Positions 48,088 to 56,688 of a stretch of 64,000 nucleotides of DNA are shown here, one piece after another. This DNA comes from 13-2-20CM-66-19 sp963760225 (GTDB lineage: Bacteria; Pseudomonadota; Gammaproteobacteria; Steroidobacterales; Steroidobacteraceae). The stretch lies in NCBI GenBank assembly GCA_963760225.1, contig CAVXCD010000001.1:960832-1024831 (forward strand), given 5' to 3'. The position numbers and the translations under genes were made by a program. Within the stretch, counting starts at the first letter, position 1, and each line of letters begins with the position of its first letter. A model generated the notes under the pieces. The model had not been told where the DNA came from and ran no database searches. It was given only the letters and a program-made list of their open reading frames with translations.

Positions 48088-49034
48088 GCAGCACGATCCA
48101 GCAGCTTCGCGACCAGCTGGCGCACGAGCTCGGCCGTGTCGTGGTCGGCGTCGAGTCGGCGGTGGACGCCCTGGTGATCGCGCTGATCGCGCGCGGCCAC
48201 GTACTGGTGCAGGGGGTACCCGGCCTCGGCAAGACGCTGTTCGCAAAAGCCCTGGCACGCGCGCTCGGCGGGGAATTCAAGCGCATCCAGGGAACCGCCG
48301 ACCTGATGCCGAGCGACATCATCGGCGTGCACGTGTTCGACGAGACGGCGCGCAACTTCGCGTTCCGTCCCGGACCGCTGTTCGCCGACGTGGTGCTGAT
48401 GGACGAGATCAATCGTGCCGGCCCCAAGACGCAATCGGCGCTGCTGGAAGCCATGGAGGAGCGGCAGGTGAGCGTCGAGCGCACCGTGCTGACGCTGCCG
48501 GCGGATTTCATCGTGCTGGCGACGCAGAATCCGCGCGATTTCGAGGGAACCTTCCCGTTGCCGGAATCGCAGCTGGATCGCTTCATGCTGCGTCTCGACA
48601 TGACCTATCCGGGACGCGCGGCGGAGAGCGAAGTGCTCAGCCGCTACGGCGGGGTGCTCGCTGCCGCCCATGGCGCGCTCGATGGCGTGACGCTCATCGA
48701 CCGCACACTGCTGACGGCAGCGCGCGCAGCGGCCGAGCGCATCCACGTTTCCGCGGCGCTGAGCGAGTACGTGCTCGATCTTGCGGACGCGACGCGCGAG
48801 CACCCGCGCCTGGCGCTCGGGCTGTCGACGCGCGGCGCACTGGCGCTCGTCAAGGCGGCCCGCATCGTGGCCGGGCTGCGCGCCGCGGAGTTCGTCACCC
48901 CCGACGATGTCAAGCAGGTGGCGCCCTGGATCGTGCCACATCGCCTGGCGCTGACGCCGGAGGCGAGCCTCGAGGGCGCCAGCGATGCGCAGATCGTGCA
49001 GGGGCTGCTGGCGACGACTCCGGTGCCGCGCTGA
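48084..49034 (+). CDS. MoxR-family AAA+ ATPase
   Basis: 316 residues. Walker A QGVPGLGKT near residue 44, Walker B VVLMDEINRAGPKTQSALLEAMEE, sensor 1 LATQNPRDFEGTFPLPESQLDRFMLR, and a C-terminal lid helical region with LGLSTRGALALVKAARIVA. MoxR proteins act as chaperones inserting cofactors or assembling complexes with von Willebrand or DUF58 partners; here the partner is the next gene. Confidence 0.93.
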   Translation: MSSTIQQLRDQLAHELGRVVVGVESAVDALVIALIARGHVLVQGVPGLGKTLFAKALARALGGEFKRIQGTADLMPSDIIGVHVFDETARNFAFRPGPLFADVVLMDEINRAGPKTQSALLEAMEERQVSVERTVLTLPADFIVLATQNPRDFEGTFPLPESQLDRFMLRLDMTYPGRAAESEVLSRYGGVLAAAHGALDGVTLIDRTLLTAARAAAERIHVSAALSEYVLDLADATREHPRLALGLSTRGALALVKAARIVAGLRAAEFVTPDDVKQVAPWIVPHRLALTPEASLEGASDAQIVQGLLATTPVPR

Positions 49035-49047
49035 CGGAGCCGTAAGG

Positions 49048-50343
49048 ATGCATCTCACGCGGCGCAGCTACGTACTGGTGATGCTGACGGCGGTGATCGC
49101 CGTCGCCGGCATCTGGTCGAGCGATCACACGCTCGAGCGAGTGTGGCGGGTGCCCGCGGCGCTGCTGCTGCTCGGCCTGGCGTTCGACGGGCTGCGGGTG
49201 CGCCGCCTGCAGCCGCAGGCGCGGATCGTCACCGCGGTGCCGGCGTTCCTCGGCAGGCCGCAGCCGGGCGCGTTCGTCTTTACCAACGGCGCCGCGCGTG
49301 CACTGGCGTTCGAGTATGTGCCGCTGACTCCGCCAGGCTTCGAGGCCGCGGGTGCCGTGCGGCGCGTCACGCTGCCGCCGGCCGCGGCGCTCGAGGATGC
49401 CGTCACGCTGCTGCCGGTGCGTCTCGGTCCGCAGCCGTGGCCGCAGTTGCCCGCGCGGCTGCGCGGGCCGCTGGCGCTCGCCTGGTGGAGCTTCACCCTG
49501 CAGCCGCTGGCGGCGTGCGTCGTGGCGCCCGACACGCTGCGCGGCCCGGCGCGCGCCCGCGGGCTCGCCGCCGGCGCCCGTGTACGGCGCGTCATCGGCG
49601 CCGGCCAGGAGCTGTACCAGCTGCGCGGCTACGCGCGCGGGGATCCGCTGACGCGCATCGACTGGAAAGCCACCGCGCGCAGCGGCGCACTCGTCAGCCG
49701 CGACTACAGCGAGGATCAACATCTCGACGTGCTGGTCGCCATCGATGCCGGGCGCCTGAGCCGCGTGCGCGCCGGGCCGCTCGACCGCCTGGGCGTTTAC
49801 AGCAACGTGGCCGCACGCTTCGCCGAGATCGTCACGCACAACGACGATCGCATCGGACTGGTGGTGTACGCCGAGCGGGTGCGCGCGCGCTGCCCGCCGG
49901 GGCGCGGACTGCGCGCCGTGGCGGCGCTGCGGCAGGCGCTCGCGCAACTGGCGGTTGAGCCGGCGGAGTCCGATCCGATGGCGGCCGCGGTGAGCATCCG
50001 CAACCTCCTCAGGCAGCGCGCACTGGTGGTGCTGTTGACGGACCTGGATGACGCCAACATCGCCGCTTCGCTGGCGCGCGCCGTGCGGCTGCTGGCGCCG
50101 CCGCACCTGGTGCTGGTCGCCGGCGTGCACAGCGGCGAGATCGGCGCGCTCGCGCGCAGCGAGTCGCACGGCTGGCAGGATCCGTGGATCGCGCTGGCGG
50201 CGGCCGAACACGAGGAGCGCGCCCGCCGCCAGCAGGCGCTGTTGCAGCGACTCGGTGCGCCGGTGGTGGCCGCGAGCGCGCAGCGCCTGGAAGCGGTGCT
50301 GTTCGAGCGCTACGAGGCGCTGCGCCGCACGCGACGTGTCTAG
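49048..50343 (+). CDS. DUF58 domain protein (MoxR partner)
   Basis: 431 residues: two N-terminal helices (residues 9-26 and 31-50) and a cytoplasmic DUF58 domain with the diagnostic GQELYQLRGYARGDPLTRIDWKATARSG. A vWA-like part follows (VLVAIDAGRLSR to ALVVLLTDLDD). GGAG lies eight bases before the ATG. Its TAG stop overlaps the stop of the convergent SpoIIM-family gene (CTAG). Confidence 0.9.
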   Translation: MHLTRRSYVLVMLTAVIAVAGIWSSDHTLERVWRVPAALLLLGLAFDGLRVRRLQPQARIVTAVPAFLGRPQPGAFVFTNGAARALAFEYVPLTPPGFEAAGAVRRVTLPPAAALEDAVTLLPVRLGPQPWPQLPARLRGPLALAWWSFTLQPLAACVVAPDTLRGPARARGLAAGARVRRVIGAGQELYQLRGYARGDPLTRIDWKATARSGALVSRDYSEDQHLDVLVAIDAGRLSRVRAGPLDRLGVYSNVAARFAEIVTHNDDRIGLVVYAERVRARCPPGRGLRAVAALRQALAQLAVEPAESDPMAAAVSIRNLLRQRALVVLLTDLDDANIAASLARAVRLLAPPHLVLVAGVHSGEIGALARSESHGWQDPWIALAAAEHEERARRQQALLQRLGAPVVAASAQRLEAVLFERYEALRRTRRV

Positions 50344-51350
50344 GGGTGCGCTGCCGCCGCCGGCGCGCTGCGCCGCGCGAACAGCCGCCCCGACAGCAGC
50401 GCGACCATCACACACCAGTAGCCCACGCCGATCGCGATGCGCGCCGGCAACAGGACGCGCGCGTCGGGCGAGATGAAGCCCTCGATCAGTCCGGCACCCA
50501 CCAGCAGCAGCGCGCACGACAGCAGCACCACGCCGGTGCGCAGCGCAGCCACGCGGAACGACTCGAGGCGGCCGGCGTTGCCGGGCCGGATGAGCGCCTC
50601 GCCGATGGCCGCCCCGGCGGCGCCCGACAGGCACATCACCGACAGCTCCACGCAGCCGTGCGGCACGATGAAGCTGAACAGCTGGCCGCCGAGCCCGTGC
50701 GCACCGACGAAGGCGAACACCGCGCCGAGCATGAGCCCGTTGATGCCAAGAATGTACAGCGTGCCGAGGCCGAACAGAAATCCCAGGCAGTAGGCGAACA
50801 GGCTGACGACGATGTTGTTGGTGAGAATCTGCACCGACAGGATGGACGAAGGCACGACGTTCAGCAGTCCCTGCGTCCACAGCTTGCCGCTCTCCACGCT
50901 CGCGATCATGTCGGGTGAGGCGAACAGCGCGATCAGCTCCGGGTAGCGGTGCACCAGCGCATAGCCGCCGCAGCCGGACAGCACGAAGATGAGCGTCGTC
51001 CACACGATGTAGGGCGCGAGCCAGCGCATCGCCGCGGGAGTTTCCTCGGCGAACAGCTGGCGCAGGCCGCTGCCGAGCCGCCAGGCCCCGTGATGCAGCG
51101 TGGCGTGCGCCCGGGCATAGGCGTTCTCCAGGTACTCGCGCGCGCGGCTGGCCGGGATGAGTGCGCGCGCCCGCGCCAGGTCGTGCGCCAGCAGCCGATA
51201 ATCGTCCGCGAGACGCACCGCGTCGCCGGCGTCCTCGGTGCGCCCGCGCGCCAGCCGGGCGGCGCGCGCATCCGCCTGCTGCCAGCTGGCCGCGCGCCCG
51301 AGCAGCGTGGCGGCGAGCGCGTTGTCGCGGCTGGTGACGGGCGTGCTCAC
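50340..51350 (-). CDS. stage II sporulation protein M (SpoIIM) family membrane protein
   Basis: 336 residues: a soluble N-terminal helical region to about residue 105, then six membrane helices with NNIVVSLFAYCLGFLFGLGTLYILGINGLMLGA, AHGLGGQLFSFIVPHGCVELS and GLIEGFISP, which mark the SpoIIM/DUF95 family. The organism need not sporulate; such proteins are common beside RDD and MoxR genes. The GTG start overlaps the RDD stop (GTGA). Confidence 0.88.
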   Translation of the reverse strand: MSTPVTSRDNALAATLLGRAASWQQADARAARLARGRTEDAGDAVRLADDYRLLAHDLARARALIPASRAREYLENAYARAHATLHHGAWRLGSGLRQLFAEETPAAMRWLAPYIVWTTLIFVLSGCGGYALVHRYPELIALFASPDMIASVESGKLWTQGLLNVVPSSILSVQILTNNIVVSLFAYCLGFLFGLGTLYILGINGLMLGAVFAFVGAHGLGGQLFSFIVPHGCVELSVMCLSGAAGAAIGEALIRPGNAGRLESFRVAALRTGVVLLSCALLLVGAGLIEGFISPDARVLLPARIAIGVGYWCVMVALLSGRLFARRSAPAAAAHP

Positions 51351-52087
51351 GGTGCGTCTCGCGGCCGCGCCAGGCGCTCGAGACGCGAGCGCCACTGCAA
51401 CTCCTCGGCGGGGCTCAGGTCCGCAGCGGTGCCCAGATAGCGCAGCAGCAGCGCGCGGGCGAGCCGTACACGCGCCTCCGGCACCAGGCTCTCCCAGCGC
51501 TGTAGCAGTTCGGCGGCGATTTCCGCGCCGGTGGTGTCGAGTGTGCCGAGGCGCTGCGCGGCATTCTGCAAAAGCTCCGCATCGCTCCCGGCGCGTTCAT
51601 ATACCAGTACGGTGCCGGCGGCCATGTCGCCGCAGCGCAGACTGTCGCGCGTCGCCACCATCAGCGTGAGGCCGACGCCGTAGGCGACCGGCAGACTGTC
51701 GATGAGACGGAAAACGTTGCGTACCAGCAGCGCGCCCGCTCCCGGCAGCTCTCCCGAGCGCGTCACCACCTGGATGCCGACGCTGCGCTTGCCGGGCGTG
51801 CGTCCGCGCATCAGCAGCTCGAGCAGCGGGTGGTACAGGAAGTAGATCGCCAGCGCCGGCAGCACCACCGCGCCGAACCAGGCCCGCTCATGAGCGGTCG
51901 GCGCATTGAGCACCAGGCCGCCGTTATAGATGAGCGTGCCGACGACGTACCAGGAGAGCGCGAGGATCAGGCGGATATGCCAGTCGATCAGGAACGCGAA
52001 CGCGCGCGCTCCGGGTCCCGCCAGTGGCAGCGAGACGTCGATGCCGGTGACGCTGTCGACGCGCAGGCCCGGCGGCGCTGCGCTCAC
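51347..52087 (-). CDS. RDD family membrane protein
   Basis: 246 residues. The RDD domain begins ARAFAFLIDWHIRLILAL (the Arg-Asp-Asp region reads A-R...D-W), continues with PLLELLMRGRTPGKRSVGIQVV and ends near LVYERAG. The cytoplasmic C-terminal tail is helical. The GTG start overlaps the prfA stop (GTGA), so it is read through from prfA, an odd partner. Function unknown; transport or envelope assembly has been proposed for such clusters. Confidence 0.87.
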   Translation of the reverse strand: MSAAPPGLRVDSVTGIDVSLPLAGPGARAFAFLIDWHIRLILALSWYVVGTLIYNGGLVLNAPTAHERAWFGAVVLPALAIYFLYHPLLELLMRGRTPGKRSVGIQVVTRSGELPGAGALLVRNVFRLIDSLPVAYGVGLTLMVATRDSLRCGDMAAGTVLVYERAGSDAELLQNAAQRLGTLDTTGAEIAAELLQRWESLVPEARVRLARALLLRYLGTAADLSPAEELQWRSRLERLARPRDAP

Positions 52088-53163
52088 GTCTCCTCCGCGA
52101 GCAGCTCTGCCTGGTACTCCTGCTGCAACGCCTCGATCAGCTCGTCGAGATCGCCGTCCATCACCTGCGACAGCTTGTAGAGCGTCAGGTTAATGCGGTG
52201 ATCGGTGACCCGGCCCTGTGGGAAGTTATAAGTGCGGATGCGCTCGGAACGATCGCCGCTGCCCACCTGCAGCCGCCGCGACTGCGCCTGTGCGCTCTGC
52301 TGTTTTTCCTGCTCCGCCGCCAGCAGCCGCGCCTTGAGCAGCGCCATGGCGCGCGAGCGGTTCTTGTGCTGCGAGCGCTCGTCCTGGCATTCCACCACGA
52401 TGCCGCTCGGCAGGTGAGTGATGCGCACGGCGGAGTCGGTCTTGTTGACGTGCTGACCGCCGGCGCCCGAGGAACGGTAGGTATCGATGCGCAGCTCCGC
52501 GGGGTTGATCTGCACCTCGTCGACCTCGTCCTGCTCGGGCAGGATCGCCACGGTGCAGGCGGAGGTGTGAATGCGTCCCTGCGCCTCGGTCGCCGGCACG
52601 CGCTGCACGCGATGGGTGCCGGACTCGAATTTCAGCCGCGAGAACGCGCCGCGGCCGGCAATGCGACTGATGATCTCCTTGAAGCCGCCGTGCTCGCCGG
52701 CGCTTTCGCTGAGTACCTCGGCGGCGAGACCCTTCGATTCCGCGTAACGCGCGTACATGCGGTAGAGCTCGCCGGCGAAGATCGCCGCCTCGTCGCCGCC
52801 GGTGCCGGCGCGGATCTCGAGGAAGATGCTGCGCTCGTCGCGCGGATCGCTCGGCAGCAGCAGCTTGCGCAGCTCCTGCTCCTCCGCCTCGAGGCGCCGC
52901 TCGAGCCGCACGACTTCCTCGTTCCCGAGGGTGCGCATGCCGGCGTCGGCGTCGCCCTGCAGCTCGCGCGCGGCGATGAGCTCGTGCTCCAGGCCGTGGT
53001 AGCGCCGCACGCGCTCGGCCAGCGGCTGCAGGCGCGCATACTCGACCGACAGGTCGCGGAATTGCGACGAGCCCCCGGCGATCTCGGCGCTCGCGAGCAG
53101 CCGGCCGACCTCCTCGAAGCGGTCGGCGAGCTTCTCGAGGCGCTGGCGGATGGATTCCTTCAT
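52084..53163 (-). CDS. prfA: peptide chain release factor 1
   Basis: Decodes UAA and UAG stops; 359 residues. The catalytic SGAGGQHVNKTDSAVRI (GGQ) is present, the tripeptide anticodon region includes RVPATEAQGRIHTSACTV, and the C-terminal QGRVTDHRINLTLYKL is diagnostic. hemA would normally lie just upstream, but the 138-base gap to the divergent TPR gene has no room for it; prmC is not downstream either. Confidence 0.96.
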   Translation of the reverse strand: MKESIRQRLEKLADRFEEVGRLLASAEIAGGSSQFRDLSVEYARLQPLAERVRRYHGLEHELIAARELQGDADAGMRTLGNEEVVRLERRLEAEEQELRKLLLPSDPRDERSIFLEIRAGTGGDEAAIFAGELYRMYARYAESKGLAAEVLSESAGEHGGFKEIISRIAGRGAFSRLKFESGTHRVQRVPATEAQGRIHTSACTVAILPEQDEVDEVQINPAELRIDTYRSSGAGGQHVNKTDSAVRITHLPSGIVVECQDERSQHKNRSRAMALLKARLLAAEQEKQQSAQAQSRRLQVGSGDRSERIRTYNFPQGRVTDHRINLTLYKLSQVMDGDLDELIEALQQEYQAELLAEET

Positions 53164-53289
53164 TCGGCTGTTGCTTCAGGCTGGCGTGCCGCCGGGGTGC
53201 GCAGCCGCAGCCGATCCTGGGGCGCGGCATTCTCCGGGATGTCCGCAGTTTGTGACAAGTTGCGCAATGCGCGGCAGCGTCCGAGACTC

Positions 53290-53295
53290 TATAGT
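53290..53295 (+). promoter_or_regulatory. -10 candidate for the TPR-lolB-ispE operon
   Basis: TATAGT exactly six bases before an in-frame GTG at 53302, itself two codons before an ATG (53308). No matching -35 was found. Confidence 0.4.
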
Positions 53296-53301
53296 GTCCG
53301 C

Positions 53302-55041
53302 GTGAGTATGATCGTTCGCATGACCCGTCTCACGAAGCTTTGCGGGGTGGCGCTGGCGGTGCTGCTCGCCGCCTGCACCAGTATTCAGCATGCCCGCCAG
53401 CCGCCAGCCGCGCCACCGCCGGCCCACGGCGATGCCACCGCACTTACCGTAATCGCGGAGGCCGACCTGAAGCGCGGGGATTGCCGGGGCGCTTCGGAGA
53501 GCTACGCACGGGCGGCCGCGGTCGGTGATGCCGCACTCGCCCGCCGTGCCACGCAGGTGGCGATGGCGTGCGAGCACCTGCCGGCTGCCTGGCAGGCGGC
53601 CAGCCGCTGGCGCACGCTCGCGCCGGCGGACCGCGAGGCGAACGCCTTGTACGCCGCCGTGGCGCTCAAGCTCTATCGCACGCAGGAGGCGCGTGTTGCG
53701 ATTCGTGACTTCTGGCGCGCAGGGGAGCAGCAGGACAGCGCCTCCCCGCCGTCCGCCGCCGCCCGCCGCGGACGCGCCGATAGCATGACCGAGCTCACCG
53801 CGCTGCTGCTCGAGGAATCCGACGCGTCGGCGGTGCTCATAGCGATGAGCGGCGCACTCGAGCCGACCGCGACTTCGCCGCAAACCCTCGCGCTGCTCGG
53901 TGAGCTGGCGTTGACGGCGTTCGACGGTCAGCGCGCGCAGAACTACGCGCTGCGCGCGCTGCAGCAGGATCCCAAGGACCAGGCTGCGCTGCGGGTACTG
54001 GCGCGTGCCTATGTCATGCAGGGTGATGCGTCGCAGGCGCTCGCCACGGCGCGGCGCGCCGCGGCCGAGGACGCCACGCGCGGCGGCTTCGAGCTCGCCG
54101 ACGTGCTCGCCTCGCTCGATCGCAGCGAGGAAGCTCACCAGGAGCTCGAACGTCTGCGCTCCCACGGCGCGCCGACGGGGGAGGTCGACCGCCGCCTGGC
54201 GCTGCTGGCGTTCAATTCCGGTGACATGAAGGAAGCGCGGCTGCGCTTCACCGAACTGTTGACGAGCGGCGAGGGCAATGATGCCGCGCAGCTGTACCTC
54301 GCCGACATCGCCGCGCGCGACGGCGACGTGGATGTGGCCCTCGCCGAGTACCGTCGCCTTTACGATTCCTCGGTGGCACTGTCCGCGCGCTCGCGCGCCG
54401 CGGCGCTGCTGCTCGACAAGAGCTCACGCACCGAGGCGCTGGCGCTGCTGGATGACTATGCCGCCGACCATCCGGAGGAAGAGCTCGACCTGACGCTCGC
54501 CAAGGCGCGGCTGCTGGCGGATCACGGCGAGGCCGATACCGGGCTGGCGCTGCTGTCGGCGGCACTCGAGCGCCACCCGCAGCACCCCTCGATCGAGTAC
54601 GACCGCGCGGTCATCCTCGAGCAGGCCGGGCACGTGCACGAGTCGGTCGAGGCGCTCGAGCACATGCTGACCGAGCGGCCCGAGGATCCCACGCTGCTGA
54701 ACGCGCTCGGCTATACCCTCGCCGATCACTCGCTGGAACTTGCCCATGCCGAGGCGCTCATCCGTCGTGCGCTGGTAGTGATGCCCGACAACCCGGCGGC
54801 GCTCGACAGTCTCGGCTGGGTGCGCTTCCGCCAGGGCGATGCGCGCGCTGCCGCCGTGATGCTCGAGCGTGCCTACTCGCTCGACCACGACGGCGAGATC
54901 GCGGCGCACTGGGGTGAAGCCCTGTGGGCGAGCGGTCAGCGCAGCGCCGCACGCAAGGTGTGGGCCGAAGCGCTGGCGCGCGAGCCCGATTCCAAGGCCG
55001 TCAAGACCACGATCAGCCGGCTCCTGCCCGATGCGCATTGA
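53302..55041 (+). CDS. TPR-repeat lipoprotein
   Basis: About 579 residues. The signal peptide ends in the lipobox LAAC (AVLLAACTSI) near residue 27. The rest is tetratricopeptide-like helical repeats, clearest in ALRALQQDPKDQAALRVLARAYVMQGD, AEDATRG..ADVLASLDRSEEA, LLSAALERHPQHPSIEYDRAVILEQAGHV and LIRRALVVMPDNPAALDSLGWVRFRQGDARAA. Possible starts are GTG 53302, ATG 53308 and ATG 53320. Homologues precede lolB in other gammaproteobacteria; the role is unknown, likely an outer-membrane scaffold. Confidence 0.88.
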   Translation: MSMIVRMTRLTKLCGVALAVLLAACTSIQHARQPPAAPPPAHGDATALTVIAEADLKRGDCRGASESYARAAAVGDAALARRATQVAMACEHLPAAWQAASRWRTLAPADREANALYAAVALKLYRTQEARVAIRDFWRAGEQQDSASPPSAAARRGRADSMTELTALLLEESDASAVLIAMSGALEPTATSPQTLALLGELALTAFDGQRAQNYALRALQQDPKDQAALRVLARAYVMQGDASQALATARRAAAEDATRGGFELADVLASLDRSEEAHQELERLRSHGAPTGEVDRRLALLAFNSGDMKEARLRFTELLTSGEGNDAAQLYLADIAARDGDVDVALAEYRRLYDSSVALSARSRAAALLLDKSSRTEALALLDDYAADHPEEELDLTLAKARLLADHGEADTGLALLSAALERHPQHPSIEYDRAVILEQAGHVHESVEALEHMLTERPEDPTLLNALGYTLADHSLELAHAEALIRRALVVMPDNPAALDSLGWVRFRQGDARAAAVMLERAYSLDHDGEIAAHWGEALWASGQRSAARKVWAEALAREPDSKAVKTTISRLLPDAH

Positions 55042-55630
55042 GCGGCTGCGGCCGGCCGCGGCGATGCTCGCCGCGCTCGCCGCGCTCGCCGCCTGCCGCA
55101 GCGTGCCACCGCGAGCGGCGCCGACCTCCTGGGAAGTACGCCGTCCGCAGCTGCAGGCGCTCGCGCACTTCGAGCTGCGCGGCCGCGTAGCGGTGGCCGC
55201 GGCCGGCGAGGGCTTCAATGCGAGCCTGCGCTGGATCCAGCAGGGCACACGCGCGCAGCTGACGCTCGAAGGTCCGCTGGGCGTGGGCGGTGCGCAGGTC
55301 ACCGCTGCGGGAGATGAGCTGACGCTCGTCACCCCGCACGGTGAGCAGCTCGACAATGCCGCGGCGCACGCCGAGCTCGCCGCGCGACTCGGCTTCGATC
55401 CGCCGCTGTCCTCGCTGCGCTACTGGGTGCTGGGCGTGCCCGACCCGGCGCAGCCCTCGACCGAGGCACTCGATCCAGGCCAGCAGCGCCTTGCGGCACT
55501 GACGCAATCGGGCTGGCACATCGATTATGTGAGCTACGGCGTCGCCGACGGCGGGTCGCTGCCGGCGCGGCTCACCCTGCAGCGCGATGCCGTGCGCGTG
55601 CGGCTGCTGGTCGATGACTGGCGGCTATGA
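55031..55630 (+). CDS. lolB: outer-membrane lipoprotein receptor LolB
   Basis: Accepts lipoproteins from LolA and places them in the outer membrane. 199 residues with the lipobox LAAC near residue 21. Family segments are FELRGRVAVAAAGEGFNASLRW, LEGPLGVGGAQV, LRYWVLGVPDP and GWHIDYVSYG. The start overlaps the TPR gene by 11 bases; the stop overlaps ispE by ATGA. Confidence 0.92.
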   Translation: MRIERLRPAAAMLAALAALAACRSVPPRAAPTSWEVRRPQLQALAHFELRGRVAVAAAGEGFNASLRWIQQGTRAQLTLEGPLGVGGAQVTAAGDELTLVTPHGEQLDNAAAHAELAARLGFDPPLSSLRYWVLGVPDPAQPSTEALDPGQQRLAALTQSGWHIDYVSYGVADGGSLPARLTLQRDAVRVRLLVDDWRL

Positions 55631-56487
55631 GCGAGTCGCCGGCAACGAGCTGGCCCGCCCCCGCGAAGCTCAACCTGTTCCTGCACGTGACCGGCCGCCG
55701 GGCCGACGGCTATCACGAGCTGCAGACGCTCTTTCAGCTCATCGACCTGTGCGACACGGTGAGCATCGAAGTGCGCGAGGACGGGCAGATCGAGCGTCCG
55801 GTGGGGGCTGCCGGTGTGGTGCCCGAGGCCGATCTTGCCGTACGCGCGGCGCAGGCGCTGAAGCAGGCGACCGGCGCGCGCCGCGGAGCGAGCATCCGTA
55901 TCGACAAGCGCATACCGCTCGGTGCGGGCCTCGGCGGAGCAAGCTCGGATGCGGCCACGACGCTCCTGGTCCTGAACGAGCTGTGGAACTGCGGGCTGCC
56001 CGCTCCGGCCCTCGTCCGGCTCGCATTGCCGCTCGGTGCGGATGTCCCTGTTTTCATTGAAGGTTCGTCCGCCTGGGCCGAAGGCATCGGCGAGCGGCTG
56101 ACCCCGGTCTCGCTGCCCGAGCGCTGGTACGTGATCATCTGGCCGAACGTCAGTATCAGTACCCGAGAGGTCTTCCAGAGCCCTGAATTGACACGAAATT
56201 CCCCGCTCATCACAATACGCGCCTTTTTTGAGTCTGGCGGGCGTAACGACTGCGAGCCGGTGGTGCGCGCGCGCTCGGCCGAGGTCGCGCAGGCGCTCGA
56301 GTGGCTCGCTCGGGCGGGACCTGCGCACCTCAGCGGCACCGGATCATGCGTGTTCGTCGCGCTCACCACGGCCGCGGAGGCCGAGCGCCTCGCCGCGCAG
56401 GTTCCCGATCGGTGGACGGGCTTCGTGGCGCGGGGTCTTAACACCTCGCCCCTGCAGCGGCAGCTCAAGGCGCGGCGACGAAGTTAA
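55627..56487 (+). CDS. ispE: 4-diphosphocytidyl-2-C-methyl-D-erythritol kinase
   Basis: GHMP kinase of the MEP isoprenoid pathway, 286 residues. The N-terminal WPAPAKLNLFLHVTGRRADGYHEL supplies the catalytic Lys and His region, the ATP loop is PLGAGLGGASSDAAT, and HLSGTGSCVFV is the third motif. The translational start overlaps lolB by ATGA. tRNA-Gln follows 53 bases later. Confidence 0.96.
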   Translation: MSESPATSWPAPAKLNLFLHVTGRRADGYHELQTLFQLIDLCDTVSIEVREDGQIERPVGAAGVVPEADLAVRAAQALKQATGARRGASIRIDKRIPLGAGLGGASSDAATTLLVLNELWNCGLPAPALVRLALPLGADVPVFIEGSSAWAEGIGERLTPVSLPERWYVIIWPNVSISTREVFQSPELTRNSPLITIRAFFESGGRNDCEPVVRARSAEVAQALEWLARAGPAHLSGTGSCVFVALTTAAEAERLAAQVPDRWTGFVARGLNTSPLQRQLKARRRS

Positions 56488-56502
56488 GGTGGCTGATAAG
56501 AT
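56475..56502 (+). promoter_or_regulatory. weak promoter candidate for tRNA-Gln
   Basis: TAAGAT at 56497-56502 followed by a GC-rich discriminator (GCGCGCCC), with GCGACG 16 bases upstream in the end of ispE. The GC-rich discriminator is typical of stable-RNA promoters; the -35 is poor. Confidence 0.35.
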
Positions 56503-56540
56503 GCGCGCCCGCGCACCGCTGTTCGCGCGGCTTCCGGTGC

Positions 56541-56615
56541 TGGGGTGTCGCCAAGTGGTAAGGCAGCGGGTTTTGATCCCGCCATACGGAGGTTCGAATC
56601 CTTCCACCCCAGCCA
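56541..56615 (+). tRNA. tRNA-Gln (anticodon TTG)
   Basis: A 75-base cloverleaf: acceptor TGGGGTG pairs with CACCCCA, the D arm contains GCCAAGTGGTAAGGC, the anticodon loop TTTTGAT carries TTG, and the T arm has GGTTCGAATCC. The 3' CCA is encoded (56613-56615). It sits between ispE and prs, a conserved location in gammaproteobacteria. Confidence 0.97.
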
Positions 56616-56688
56616 GCCGACATCGGTACGGTGAGGCAGGTGGCCTAGGGCGAGGGCGGCGGCAATTCCGCGCGGGGCGCGTGAGGTT

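Noticed and set aside
52198..55041. 947-codon frame reading through prfA antisense into the TPR gene
   Set aside because: The N-terminal part is antisense to prfA; the lipoprotein signal peptide after 53302 marks the true start.
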